NCBI GenBank assembly: GCA_021295735.1
Contig: JAGWBU010000021.1
Coordinates: 24,454 to 88,453 of the forward strand
Length of the DNA stretch: 64,000 nt
Reading direction: 5' to 3'
From: Candidatus Poribacteria bacterium
GTDB taxonomy: Bacteria; Poribacteria; WGA-4E; WGA-3G
In this document: positions 55,423-64,000 of the stretch, one piece after another
How positions within the stretch are numbered: position 1 is the stretch's first letter
How the letters are laid out: each line of letters starts with the position of its first letter
Program-made: the position numbers and the translations under genes
The notes under the pieces: generated by a model
The model's input: only the letters and a program-made list of their open reading frames with translations
Told to the model about the DNA's origin: nothing
Database searches by the model: none

Positions 55423-56502
55423 ATGGCAACACATCAATTTTTATTTACGCGTTCACCCGGTTTAGAAGGTTCATGGCCCTTCGTACACGAACAGATGGTA
55501 AAACGACTTGAAGAATTAGGCGTCACACTTGTTCTGAATACGACCAGCAAAGACCCTCTCCATCAACAAGTGGACTTGAGCGAAGTTATTGGAATCTCAC
55601 ATTGGGGCGGTAGTCTCACTGAGGCTTGTATAGACAACGCACCTAAACTCAAAGTGCTCGGCACAATGACAGACAACACGGGGCATGGTATCCCGTACGC
55701 GAAACTTCAAGATCGCGGTATTCCGGTGATTGAATCTACTCGCGCATGGGCACAATCAGTAGCGGAATGTGCTTTTGGGCTCGCTTTATCCTCACTGAGG
55801 CGAACCGCACAGTGGCACATGCAGATGGCACAAGGCGAGAAATTGTGGAATTGGAGCGACCCAATATGGGGACCGAACAAACTCCCCGTCGCACACCAAT
55901 TCTGTGATGACCCCGACTTTGTTAACGGCGATCTCGGCACAAAACAGATCGGTGTGATAGGACTTGGGCAGATTGGCAGGAAAATCGCGCAGTGGTGTCG
56001 TGCCTTTGGTGCAACCGTTATAGGCTTTGACCCATTCGTTCCTGATGAACTCCTACAAGAATGGGACGTAGAACGCGTTGATATGGACACACTCGCTGAT
56101 AGGGCAGAGATTGTCTTTGTTTCTGTTCCACCGACTCCATCCGCACGACACCTACTGAACCGTGAACGTATCTATCATCTGCACAAAGGCGCATTGGTTG
56201 TCATTATCACCCGCGCGCACGCTGTTGATATGGCTGCCCTGCGCGAACGGATTGTCAAAGACGAACTCGCTGGCGCGTTTGATGTTTACGACAGAGAACC
56301 CGTACCTATTGATGATGAACTGCGGAATAGGGATAATGTCGTGCATACACCGCACATCGCTGGCAGAACAAAAGATGCTAATCTTCGCGTTGCAGATATG
56401 ATTGTGGACGATTTTGAACGGGTGCTTAAAGGGGAAAAGCCCCTCGGTGCATTGACACCAGAGGCGATTAAGGTAAGAACGTCTGATAATCCTTATGAGT
56501 GA
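55423..56502 (+). CDS. D-isomer-specific 2-hydroxyacid dehydrogenase
   Basis: This 359-residue NAD-dependent dehydrogenase has the Rossmann motif GVIGLGQIGRKIAQW, followed by FDPFVPDELLQEW. The catalytic residues fit the family pattern: Arg in VIITRAHAVDMAAL, Glu in FDVYDREPVP and His in VVHTPHIAGR. Family members act on 2-hydroxyacids such as phosphoglycerate or hydroxypyruvate. Pairing with the GH2 gene (16 bp gap, GGAGGA before ATG) suggests a role in sugar-acid breakdown, which is inference. Confidence 0.92.
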   Translation: MATHQFLFTRSPGLEGSWPFVHEQMVKRLEELGVTLVLNTTSKDPLHQQVDLSEVIGISHWGGSLTEACIDNAPKLKVLGTMTDNTGHGIPYAKLQDRGIPVIESTRAWAQSVAECAFGLALSSLRRTAQWHMQMAQGEKLWNWSDPIWGPNKLPVAHQFCDDPDFVNGDLGTKQIGVIGLGQIGRKIAQWCRAFGATVIGFDPFVPDELLQEWDVERVDMDTLADRAEIVFVSVPPTPSARHLLNRERIYHLHKGALVVIITRAHAVDMAALRERIVKDELAGAFDVYDREPVPIDDELRNRDNVVHTPHIAGRTKDANLRVADMIVDDFERVLKGEKPLGALTPEAIKVRTSDNPYE

Positions 56503-56678
56503 GTTTCATTTTTCAGAAATGGTATTATGTGGATACCCACAATCCTGAAAACCTCATTTCAGACAACATATATCGCAACCAAATTCTGATTGACATTCAA
56601 TTTCAGACATGGTACTATTTTCTTGCAAAGGTCCAAAGCAGAACAGACAGGAACACAACATTCTTGAGGATTGATCAG

Positions 56679-57281
56679 ATGGCATTTACCGATTTCAATT
56701 CAATTGCACAAGTGCAGGAAGCCTTCAAAATTAAATATACCGAAGACGAGTATATTCAATACGTGGATATTGAACCTTCTCAAGCATTTTTGGAAGAGTT
56801 TGAATTCAGCCAGCGCCACATCAATGTGTTTTCATCAGAAGCATCCCGCTGCGAAAATGTGATTTACCCAGTTCTTAGGGACGTATACAAAAACTATGTG
56901 AAATGGTTTGCATTGTGGAGTCATGAATTGATTTCTTACGATGAGGATCTTAGCGGCACACCTGACTATCTGATCTCAACAAAGTCGGGGTTGGGGAAAA
57001 CAGTGCCAGGGACTCCTATCATTATCGTTGCAGAAGCAAAACGGAACGACTTTATCAAGGGATGGGGTCAGTGTTTAGCAGAGTTGGTCGCCGTTCAAAA
57101 AATCAACGATGACGATAAAAAGACGGTTTACGGAATTGTAACGGATGGCGAATTTTGGCAATTCGGGAAATTAGACGGAAATCAATTTACGCGCAACGAA
57201 ACTGCCCTTACAATAAGTGAACTCAAAAAGGTATTCGGTGCAATTGGGTATCTCATGGATGTGAGTTTACCCGAAAATTGA
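56679..57281 (+). CDS. PD-(D/E)XK nuclease-fold protein, paralogue 2
   Basis: This 200-residue paralogue of 39965-40582 starts at ATG 56679, preceded by GAGG. Motifs mirror the first copy: GTPDYLISTKSGL (Asp), IIIVAEAKRNDFIKGWGQ (Glu-Ala-Lys) and ELVAVQKIN. The frame to 56499 is open, but its extra 60 residues have no match in the other copy and contain no good start. The same open question about function applies. Confidence 0.75.
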   Translation: MAFTDFNSIAQVQEAFKIKYTEDEYIQYVDIEPSQAFLEEFEFSQRHINVFSSEASRCENVIYPVLRDVYKNYVKWFALWSHELISYDEDLSGTPDYLISTKSGLGKTVPGTPIIIVAEAKRNDFIKGWGQCLAELVAVQKINDDDKKTVYGIVTDGEFWQFGKLDGNQFTRNETALTISELKKVFGAIGYLMDVSLPEN

Positions 57282-57358
57282 TTGTTGGTAGGTTAGATAG
57301 GCACGTTTGTCGCCTATCTCGTGTAGAATTTCAAGGTTGTTGCCAAAGTAGAGTTTAT

Positions 57359-57589
57359 TCATTGATATGTCTCTAAACTATAATATGTCTCTCCTGCTTC
57401 AAGGGCATCTCGGATGTCCGCAAAGAGATTATAGGCATCTTCAAATTCGGCAAATTCGGCAATGATTCGTTGTTCACCATTCGGATCTGTTAAGACGAGT
57501 TTACCTTCGCCAGGGTCTTTCCCTTCTACACTCAAATTCTTGTACTGATTGAAGTTTATGATTTCCAAGTCGTCAGTCACAATGAACAT
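57359..57589 (-). CDS. Hypothetical small acidic protein
   Basis: This 76-residue protein reads MFIVTDDLEIINFNQYKNLS, then AEFEDAYNLFADIRDALEAG. No domain is recognised. AGGAG sits upstream of the ATG at a workable spacing. It faces the nuclease-fold gene, and its context gives no clue. Confidence 0.55.
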   Translation of the reverse strand: MFIVTDDLEIINFNQYKNLSVEGKDPGEGKLVLTDPNGEQRIIAEFAEFEDAYNLFADIRDALEAGETYYSLETYQ

Positions 57590-57668
57590 AATTATACTCC
57601 TTTATAGTTCTCTCTGATGTCCGGTAGCCACAGAAATCTACCTTTATGTGTGAATACAAGATAGTTTA

Positions 57669-58322
57669 CTACAAATTCTCAAAAATGCATTCGTACACCC
57701 TTTCAACTTCACTGGGAGAAGTAATGAACCACTCTTTTCCGGGTGCGTCATCCATTTGCTTGCCTCGAAGTTTTAAAATATTCTGTATTGTCTTTTCCAT
57801 CAAATTTAACTGATCCGTTTTAATAATGAGGCCTACCTCAGGGAATTCTGGAAGTGCTGTGCGCGTTTGTGATACAATTCTGTTGACAGGATCGTTTCTG
57901 GACTTGCCAATTTTGCATGCCCAAATCTCTTTTCCCTGCAACTCTGCTAAACGCTGGTAAGCTGGATAATAGTATAGGTAAACTGCTTGCTTACCGGATC
58001 CAATAATTTTTTCAGGATCTAAATCGTCCTGTTCAGCATCCACGCTTTCGTCGTCCTGAGAACTTGTGGGAATCACCCAATTATCTCCACTTGAACTATC
58101 TGCCTGTCCCTCTCGCTTCATGTGCCATAGTCCCAACGTGACAGGATTATTACGTTGAGCTATTGTTGGTAATCCACCGCGCTCAAGGTGCTTCTCAACT
58201 ACAACTCTCATGATTTCTTGTTTTTGAACTGTTTGCCCTGCAAATAGTTCTTGAATAAGTTCTCGCGCTATGTTCGGTGTGAGAGTCTTCTCAAAATATT
58301 TATACTGGTCATTCATAGACAT
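57669..58322 (-). CDS. T5orf172 / GIY-YIG-like nuclease domain protein
   Basis: This 217-residue protein has a C-terminal half that fits T5orf172 (GIY-YIG related): QAVYLYYYPAYQRL, IWACKIGKSRNDPVNRIVSQ, LIIKTDQLNLMEKTIQNIL, then DAPGKEWFITS. The N-terminal half is acidic and unassigned. Family members are DNA-binding or nicking enzymes of phage and mobile-element origin. GGAAACATG precedes the start. Confidence 0.75.
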   Translation of the reverse strand: MSMNDQYKYFEKTLTPNIARELIQELFAGQTVQKQEIMRVVVEKHLERGGLPTIAQRNNPVTLGLWHMKREGQADSSSGDNWVIPTSSQDDESVDAEQDDLDPEKIIGSGKQAVYLYYYPAYQRLAELQGKEIWACKIGKSRNDPVNRIVSQTRTALPEFPEVGLIIKTDQLNLMEKTIQNILKLRGKQMDDAPGKEWFITSPSEVERVYECIFENL

Positions 58323-58362
58323 GTTTCCTTCTTATTTCCAAGATTACCACTAAAGCATACAC

Positions 58363-59598
58363 CTACTCATACGGCGCAAGCACATCCGCCACCGAACGCG
58401 TCCCAGAAAACCATCCAACAATCTTCCGTAACACCTCATCAAGCAGAATATCCGGACAAGACGCCCCTGCAGTCAAAACAATATCAATCGGACTACCATC
58501 AGGATGTTCAGTCGGTAGCCAATCTTCTGTGATTTGTACCTCTTTTGTCTCAAGTTCCAAATGGCGAATCTGTTTTGGACTGATCAACTCTTCCGCGTCA
58601 CGTACAAAATAGGTTGGTAACTTATGTTCACAAAGTTCCACAAGATGGCTTGTGTTGGAGGAATTGTAACCACCCACGACAACTGCGACATCCCCACCTT
58701 CAGCAATCAGCGCGAGTGTCGCATCCTGATTTTCTTTCGTAGCATAGCAGAGCGTATCCTTCGTATCAGCAAAATGTTCTGCAAGATTCTCCGCACCATA
58801 ACGAACGATAATAGCCTGCCGCAACAGATCAGCAATGGCTTGCGTTTCTGTAGCAAGCATGGTGGTCTGGTTGACAACACCGATACGTTTGAGATTAATA
58901 TTCGGATGGAAACCTTCGGAGTATCGGTCAGCAAACTTTTTAAAGAAAAAGGCTGCATCTGCTTCACCGCGAATCACTCTTGCGAGGTTTTCTGCTTCCG
59001 CGAGATCGCGAACGACAACAACAGGTGCTTCGGCTTGTGCATGAGAAAATGTGGCGCGCGTCTCCTCATGATACCGCTTACCATGCACAACAACGGTGTA
59101 ATCTTGCTTGCCAATCTCTTGGCTCCGCTTCCACACTTTTTCAACGAACGGACACGTAGTGTTGTAGGACGAAAGCGTAACGCCACGAGCGTTGAGTTCC
59201 GCTTCAACTTCCAAAGTTGTGCCAAACGCAGGAACAATGACAACGTCATCAGGTGCTAAGACATCAAACGGCAGCAACGGATTTCCCTCAGTATCAGAGA
59301 GAAATTGCACACCGTGATGCCTTAAATTTTCATTTACACGAGGATTATGGATAATCTCAGATAATAAAAAAATGCGCTTATCCGGATTCTCTTCAAGGGC
59401 ACGATATGCTATTTCAACAGCGTTTTCCACACCATAACAGAACCCAAAGTGGCGCGCAATCTTAAAACGGACGGGACCAAAATCTAAAACGGAAGGGGAT
59501 AGGTCTCGCTTACGGGCATCCATATTTCGCCGCGATGCCTTAACAGCAGAAATAATTGGACTTTCATAAAAGCGAGGTAGATTAAAAGTACGAGGCAT
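58363..59598 (-). CDS. ispH: 4-hydroxy-3-methylbut-2-enyl diphosphate reductase (long form)
   Basis: This 411-residue iron-sulfur enzyme catalyses the last step of the MEP isoprenoid pathway. The three cluster cysteines are Cys54 (FGFCYGVENA), Cys149 (TTCPFVEK) and Cys381 (GASCPDILLD). The long form with the TTLEVEAELNARG block resembles cyanobacterial and plastid enzymes. It follows rpmH by 24 bp, where rnpA is more usual. The ribosome site at 59598 is poor, and a start at residue 26 is possible. Confidence 0.96.
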   Translation of the reverse strand: MPRTFNLPRFYESPIISAVKASRRNMDARKRDLSPSVLDFGPVRFKIARHFGFCYGVENAVEIAYRALEENPDKRIFLLSEIIHNPRVNENLRHHGVQFLSDTEGNPLLPFDVLAPDDVVIVPAFGTTLEVEAELNARGVTLSSYNTTCPFVEKVWKRSQEIGKQDYTVVVHGKRYHEETRATFSHAQAEAPVVVVRDLAEAENLARVIRGEADAAFFFKKFADRYSEGFHPNINLKRIGVVNQTTMLATETQAIADLLRQAIIVRYGAENLAEHFADTKDTLCYATKENQDATLALIAEGGDVAVVVGGYNSSNTSHLVELCEHKLPTYFVRDAEELISPKQIRHLELETKEVQITEDWLPTEHPDGSPIDIVLTAGASCPDILLDEVLRKIVGWFSGTRSVADVLAPYE

Positions 59599-59622
59599 CT
59601 TTGAAATCGTTCCATAGCAACT

Positions 59623-59757
59623 TTACGCACTGAGGACTCTTCTACCCTTTGCCCTGCGGCGCGCGAGGATTTTTCTTCCATCACGGGTAGACATACGTTT
59701 CCGAAATCCCATCTTGTTCTTTCGTTTCCGCCTATGTGGCTGATACGTGCGCTTCAT
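59623..59757 (-). CDS. rpmH: 50S ribosomal protein L34
   Basis: This 44-residue, highly basic protein reads [20 protein letters not shown], then [19 protein letters not shown] and a short tail. ATG 59757 is preceded by GAGGAAAAC. It is divergent from dnaA, as in most bacterial origins, with about 440 bp between them. rnpA, its usual companion, is not seen here; ispH follows instead. Confidence 0.97.
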   Translation of the reverse strand: MKRTYQPHRRKRKNKMGFRKRMSTRDGRKILARRRAKGRRVLSA

Positions 59758-60201
59758 AATGTTTTCCTCTCTATTTCTTATCTTTTAAGTGCCCACGAAA
59801 TTACGAAATATATTCATCTTAAATAAAAAGGATACCCGATTTTTTACAGTTTGTCAAATTTTTCTGTATAATGACAAAGAGGTGGTATCTATTGCACGAA
59901 ATTGACGTTATAAATAATAGCAAGTGTTTTGGCGATTTGCGCTAAAATACGACTTTTACCCGATAAATTGAGAAATTTTGATCGTTATATATTCTATACT
60001 TTCATAATTCTAAACGTCCAAAATTTTCTCATACATAAATGTAATTTTGGGGCAAAATTTCGCCAATTTAGCTTGCTATTTAAATCCCGAAAATGATATA
60101 ATTCACGTCCGCGTCGTGGATACTTCTTTGTAGAAATTACATCAACATTTTAATAACATGGCTCCGACAGTTGTCACCCCTAATAGGTTAGGAACATTCT
60201 C
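59758..60201. other. AT-rich region between rpmH and dnaA
   Basis: No gene is seen here. A promoter for dnaA is at 60073-60102, and another possible pair (TTTACA, TATAAT) lies near 59846-59875. GTGGATAC near 60116 is a weak DnaA-box-like site, so an origin role here is not shown. Confidence 0.5.
60073..60102 (+). promoter_or_regulatory. dnaA promoter
   Basis: TTGCTA (60073-60078) and TATAAT (60097-60102) are 18 bp apart. The start site would be near 60109. GTGGATAC (about 60116-60123) lies just after it and could let DnaA regulate its own gene, which is inference. Confidence 0.55.
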
Positions 60202-61536
60202 ATGCAACACACTCCCGATTCACTCTGGTTAACAATACTTGAGGAACTTGACGAAACCGCCCGTAATGACATATATCTCCGTCAAGTTATCCCACATTCA
60301 CTCACCGAGGAGTCTTTTATCATTGCTGTTCCTTCCGATTATACACAAGACGAAATCGAAGACAGATTTCTCAGTGATATTAAGAAGGTGTTAGGCGATC
60401 AAACAAGTAACGGTTGTAAGTTAAAAATATCAGTGGATACGTCTCTTGCCAAAATCCCCGAGCCAGAGCAAGCTGTACATAGTTATGAAGAAGACACCCC
60501 TGAAACAGCAAACTTAAATCCTCACTACGTCTTTGACAATTTCATGGTTGGGCCGAGCAATCGCATTTGTCATGCGACTGCGTTTGGTGCATCTGACGAC
60601 TTGGGCGGAAAATACAATCCGCTTTTTATATACGGTGGTGTAGGACTCGGAAAAACACATCTCCTTCATGCCATCGGCAATAGAGTACAAGATATAGGCC
60701 CTAAACGGAAAATTTTTTACGTCACCTCTGAAACGTTTATGAACGAATTTGTTGAATCTATCATGAACCGAAATTCAGCGCAAGGATTCCGCACAAAATA
60801 CAGAACAGCGGATCTGTTATTAATTGATGATATCCAATTCCTTGCACGTAAAGAAGGTACACAAGAGGAATTTTTTAATACCTTCAACGATTTATACATG
60901 AACTCTAACCAAATCGTGATGACGAGCGATAGGTCGCCGAGTATGCTTGAAAACCTTGAAGAAAGGCTAAGTTCACGTTTTGAATGGGGCATGGTAGCAG
61001 AAATAGATAAACCTAATTATGAACTCCGCCTTGCAATTCTACAGCGAAAATGTCAAGACCAAGAATTTGAGGATATTTCCGATAAAGTACTAAGTTACAT
61101 TGCAGAAATGGTAACGGCAAATATTCGTGAATTGGAAGGCATACTGATACGTCTCACAACGCAGGCTTCAATTCTTGATGAACGACTTGATATTGACTTT
61201 GCACGCAGGGTCCTAAATGACACAACCCCGATTAGCAGAGGATTACAGAAAAAAGTTATTACAGCAGAAGCAATACAGAAAGTTGTCACTGATCATTTTC
61301 AGCTGGACAGTGATGACCTAACTTCTCCTAAGCGGACAAAAGTTCTTGTTTTCCCACGTCAAATCGCGATGTACCTGTGTAGAGAACTCACGCAGCTTTC
61401 TCTGTTAGATATTGCTGAAGCATTCCATCGGCAAAACCATAGAACCATCACGTACGCCTACGAACAGATTGAAAAACTACTTGAAGAGAAAGAAATGAAA
61501 AAACTTATACAACTTTTAACTGATGAACTGACATAA
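60202..61536 (+). CDS. dnaA: Chromosomal replication initiator protein DnaA
   Basis: This 444-residue AAA+ initiator opens MQHTPDSLWLTILEELDE. Walker A is GGVGLGKT (145-152) and Walker B is LLLIDDIQFLA. Domain IV has FPRQIAMYLCRELTQLSL and HRQNHRTITYAYEQIEKL. The signature region differs from the usual GRDHTTV (Asn for Asp, Arg for the first Thr), which may reflect lineage-specific box recognition. AGGAACATT precedes the ATG. dnaN, usually next, is absent. Confidence 0.97.
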   Translation: MQHTPDSLWLTILEELDETARNDIYLRQVIPHSLTEESFIIAVPSDYTQDEIEDRFLSDIKKVLGDQTSNGCKLKISVDTSLAKIPEPEQAVHSYEEDTPETANLNPHYVFDNFMVGPSNRICHATAFGASDDLGGKYNPLFIYGGVGLGKTHLLHAIGNRVQDIGPKRKIFYVTSETFMNEFVESIMNRNSAQGFRTKYRTADLLLIDDIQFLARKEGTQEEFFNTFNDLYMNSNQIVMTSDRSPSMLENLEERLSSRFEWGMVAEIDKPNYELRLAILQRKCQDQEFEDISDKVLSYIAEMVTANIRELEGILIRLTTQASILDERLDIDFARRVLNDTTPISRGLQKKVITAEAIQKVVTDHFQLDSDDLTSPKRTKVLVFPRQIAMYLCRELTQLSLLDIAEAFHRQNHRTITYAYEQIEKLLEEKEMKKLIQLLTDELT

Positions 61537-61575
61537 GTTCTATTCCTCTATCTGAAATTTTAGGAATTCGCAACA

Positions 61576-61670
61576 TTATAGTAAATTATGTAAATAAGTT
61601 CACATATATTCTGTAGGAGCGATCTCCGAATCGCGACGAAACCACTGTTTAATTGTAGAATCCGCTATAA
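61576..61670. mobile_element. MITE-like element, family A, 95 bp, next to oriC
   Basis: TTATAGTAAATTATG at the left and GAATCCGCTATAA at the right bound this element. Its first 70 bp match the element at 40589-40696. It lies at the left edge of the iteron region. Confidence 0.7.
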
Positions 61671-62129
61671 GATTTGTAAACCCAAATATTCTCTAAAGTT
61701 TAAAGAATTAGATATTTGTTATATACATTTCCTATTGATAATAACTTGATAATAACTTGATAATAACTCAACAATAACTCTAAATTATTGTTGGTAAATT
61801 GTTAATAAGTTTTGCGTTCGTAAATTGAATTGATAAATTGTTAATAAGTGTAAAAGTTGTTATCAAGTTCTTATCAGCAATCATGTCAATCCCCACAAGG
61901 TTTTAGAGCAGTTATTAACATATTATCAGCCCCTACTGTTACTACTATGGTACAATTTAAATTTTAAATTGTACTTTAGTACATATATAAGACACGTGGA
62001 TAACTATTTCACGAAACCAATTCCATTTAAAAATAGAGTATGATATACCTCTTTTAATTTCAAAGAAAATAGCGGAAAATGTTTTAAAGATTTTGTAAAT
62101 AATTAAATAAGATAAATGGTGAAGTTCAG
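61671..62129. other. Putative oriC with 11-bp iterons and a DnaA box
   Basis: Between dnaA and recF lie four tandem 11-bp units, TGATAATAACT three times then CAACAATAACT (61736-61779). AT-rich DNA follows, with TTGTTAATAAGT repeats (61799, 61837) and an AT-rich palindrome AATTTAAATTTTAAATT (61954). A DnaA-box-like site CGTGGATAA (61995-62003; TTATCCACG on the other strand) lies near the right end. This layout fits a bacterial origin. Confidence 0.6.
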
Positions 62130-63290
62130 ATGCACTTGGAGCGCTTATGTCTGCGGAATTTTCGGAATTATGAGGAATGCGATATTACGTTTCATTCACC
62201 AGTGACGTTAATCGTTGGAAGAAATGCGATGGGAAAAACAAGTCTTCTGGAATCGCTTTATTTTCTTTGTACCGGTGAATCGCACCGTGCGAATACGGCT
62301 GTTGAATTAATACGACATACATCAGAAGGGTTTTCGGTTACAGGTTATTTCCGTAGTGATAAGAGACCGAATTCACTTATACGACTTGAGGCGGTGAAAC
62401 CCCGTCAAGGTGCGTTCCGTCTAAAAACAGATGGTGTGTTGCAACAAAGACGTTCGGACTGGATAGGGCAGTTCAATGTTGTGGTTTTTTCACCTGAATC
62501 TTTGGAACTTGTGAAAGGTGCCCCTACATCCCGCAGACGATGGCTTGATCTGCTTTTATCCCAACTGAATCGTGAATATCTGGACGAACTTCAACGCTAT
62601 CGTGAGATTTTACAGCATCGTAATGCGTTATTGAAGAGATTGAGTATCGGAAAAGGCTCGGTTGGCGAAATATCTGTTTGGGATGGTCTCCTTGTTGAAT
62701 CGGGAGTTGCGTTGGTTGGCGCAAGACATACTGCGTTAGCAAGACTAAGTGGGATTGTAGAGACAACGCATCTTTCGTTGACAGGTGAACGAGAACGACT
62801 TTTGTTGCAATATATTCCGGGAGTTGAATGTGTTATCGCTGAACTTTCTGATATTACGAATCTTTCAGATCATTTTCGGAACGCTTTGGCGAAAGCACGT
62901 CGGGATGAATTGCGGCGTGGCTTAACACTTGTCGGTCCACATCGTGACGATTTTACTTTAATCTTAGAAACGTTAAACGGTGGCGAGACACTTTTGCGTG
63001 AAACAGCACGTACCTATGCTTCTCAAGGACAGTGCCGAACAATAGCACTTGCGCTAAAACTGGCGGAACTGGAGTTTATTCGGGAAGATACCGGTGTGGC
63101 ACCACTTTTTTTGCTGGATGATGTCCTGTCGGAGTTGGATGTTAAAAGGCGAGCTTACCTATTAACATATCTACAAGGTGTCAATGCACAGACTGTGATT
63201 ACAGCTACCGACAAAGATGTGATGGGTGACGAACTGCCAGATGTCTACCTATTAATGGTTGAAAACGGTGTAATCGTTAATAATAATTAA
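62130..63290 (+). CDS. recF: DNA replication and repair protein RecF
   Basis: This 386-residue SMC-like ATPase helps load RecA at gaps. Walker A is IVGRNAMGKTSLLE (residues about 28-41), with Met in place of the more usual Gln-Gly. Other blocks are GPHRDDFTLIL, SQGQCRTIALALKLAE and FLLDDVLSELD (Walker B). It lies about 590 bp after dnaA with no dnaN between. Confidence 0.95.
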   Translation: MHLERLCLRNFRNYEECDITFHSPVTLIVGRNAMGKTSLLESLYFLCTGESHRANTAVELIRHTSEGFSVTGYFRSDKRPNSLIRLEAVKPRQGAFRLKTDGVLQQRRSDWIGQFNVVVFSPESLELVKGAPTSRRRWLDLLLSQLNREYLDELQRYREILQHRNALLKRLSIGKGSVGEISVWDGLLVESGVALVGARHTALARLSGIVETTHLSLTGERERLLLQYIPGVECVIAELSDITNLSDHFRNALAKARRDELRRGLTLVGPHRDDFTLILETLNGGETLLRETARTYASQGQCRTIALALKLAELEFIREDTGVAPLFLLDDVLSELDVKRRAYLLTYLQGVNAQTVITATDKDVMGDELPDVYLLMVENGVIVNNN

Positions 63291-63337
63291 ACGTTACATA
63301 TAATAGTGTTTGTAATTTGGATCGGGTGGATAGAAGG

Positions 63338-63904
63338 ATGCGTTTTAAAAAATATCGTGGAAAAAGGCGAAAGCGAGCGATTCGGCGGAGTACAGTTAAA
63401 ATACAAGGGGTTATCGAAACTTTTCTACGTCAAGAAGGTTGGACTGATAAACTCCATGAAAGACAGATTTTTGAGATTTGGGAGTCTATTGTTGGAACAC
63501 TTGTTGCTTCGCAAAGTGTACCGGTTTCCTTATCAAATGGAATTTTGAAGGTTGAAATAGTACATTCATCCTGTTGGACTGAATTATCTGCAATGAAAAC
63601 TCAGCTTCTATCAAAACTGGAAAAAAAACTTGATGGTCTGAATTCAGGAATACGTAGACCTTCTAAGAAGGTCAAGATAACTGACATCCGGTTTCGTTTG
63701 AACCCGAACATTTCTAAGTTGAAATCCATTAAAAATACAGTTAAATCGGATTCAGAAGTATCTGAAAAGATTCTTAAGTCTGTTTCGCCTGAGATGAAAG
63801 TACAGATTGAAGCTGCGGTTTCGGCAGTAAACGATTCTGAGCTGCAGGCTGCTTTAAAGACACTTTTTTTAACACAATGCTCTTATACTGAAACCGCAGA
63901 ATAA
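63338..63904 (+). CDS. DUF721 / DciA-type protein
   Basis: This 188-residue protein has the DUF721 pattern in the middle: VIETFLRQEGWTDKLHERQ, FEIWESIVGTLVASQSVPV, LKVEIVHSSCWTELSAMKT. DciA proteins help load the replicative helicase in bacteria lacking DnaC/DnaI, which suits its place beside recF and dnaA. ATG 63338 is chosen with GGTGG upstream; TTG 63317 and GTG 63326 are alternatives. The basic N-terminus (KKYRGKRRKRAIRRS) may bind DNA. Confidence 0.88.
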   Translation: MRFKKYRGKRRKRAIRRSTVKIQGVIETFLRQEGWTDKLHERQIFEIWESIVGTLVASQSVPVSLSNGILKVEIVHSSCWTELSAMKTQLLSKLEKKLDGLNSGIRRPSKKVKITDIRFRLNPNISKLKSIKNTVKSDSEVSEKILKSVSPEMKVQIEAAVSAVNDSELQAALKTLFLTQCSYTETAE

Positions 63905-64000
63905 CAACAAACATTTTACATATATAACGACTTGTGCCAGTTAAGTGAAAGTTTTGTTGTTTTTCACAATTGTTCATATTTTGGGATCAACGCCAAATAC
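63905..64000. repeat. Window-edge repeat sharing ACGACTTGTGCCAGTTAA
   Basis: ACGACTTGTGCCAGTTAAG at 63929 matches 49941. Further on, GTTTTGTTG and CAACGCCAAATAC also echo that region. The element continues past the window edge. Confidence 0.6.

Noticed and set aside
56499..56678. 60-residue N-terminal extension of the second nuclease-fold paralogue
   Set aside because: No counterpart in the first paralogue and no convincing start; the ATG at 56679 has a ribosome site.
59484..59684. 66-codon minus-strand frame overlapping rpmH and ispH
   Set aside because: It is out of frame with both conserved genes and has no domain; not rnpA.
61671..62129. dnaN or another gene between dnaA and recF
   Set aside because: No long open frame; the DNA is AT-rich with iterons, so an origin region fits better.

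Overview
The window is a bacterial chromosome segment of moderate to low GC. It carries complete or near-complete housekeeping genes and the replication-origin neighbourhood (rpmH, dnaA, an AT-rich iteron region, recF, a DciA-type gene). No single marker fixes the lineage. A sigma factor fused to WD40 repeats, an Stf0 sulfotransferase, several sugar-processing genes, dispersed short palindromic elements and a core repeat built on GCGCAATGAATTGCGC together resemble Candidatus Poribacteria. That placement is an inference. The DNA looks like a free-living or host-associated heterotroph with biosynthetic capacity (tryptophan, histidine, homoserine, pantothenate, folate, isoprenoid and fatty-acid steps).

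Layout. 1-2539: 5' part of rpoB, leftward. 3488-7073: DUF4416, a DmpA-type peptidase, a decayed DUF6883/DUF4926/PIN cassette and a cupin. 7074-12422: leftward EF-G, MDR dehydrogenase, HtrA/DegP and DUF1232. 13525-19159: a TIM-barrel isomerase, then a broken type I R-M locus and a broken HigB/HigA-type toxin-antitoxin pair. 19498-27049: tRNA-Pro(GGG), hom, yceD-rpmF-fabH-fabD-fabG-acpP-fabF, folK. 27174-34465: AAA/nuclease protein, sucC, Rpn-like protein, pgk, proS, Stf0. 34607-36889: small accessory genes, several broken. 37023-41617: glycosidase-like protein, sucD, nuclease-fold protein, panB. 41637-49750, leftward: sigma-WD40 fusion, DUF71, trpG, trpE, hisI with a Trp-codon leader and attenuator, ECF sigma factor. 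50695-57281: histidine kinase, GH2 enzyme, 2-hydroxyacid dehydrogenase, second nuclease-fold paralogue. 57359-64000: T5orf172 protein, ispH, rpmH, dnaA, putative oriC, recF, DUF721.

Themes. (1) A trp-type attenuation leader lies in front of hisI, trpE and trpG. Its leader peptide contains Tyr-Trp-His-Trp-Trp, and region 1:2, 2:3 and 3:4 pairings can be drawn. (2) A sigma-70-like protein is followed by a transmembrane segment and about 14 WD40 repeats. (3) At least seven MITE-like elements have TTATAG...CTATAA ends, and a second family has ATACC...GGTAT ends. One of the second family splits an aspartic-protease gene, and one of the first sits 14 bp before fabD. (4) Disrupted genes are concentrated in defence, toxin-antitoxin and other accessory loci, while the housekeeping genes read through cleanly. 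This argues for real decay rather than random sequence error.

All calls come from reading the sequence. No database search was run.
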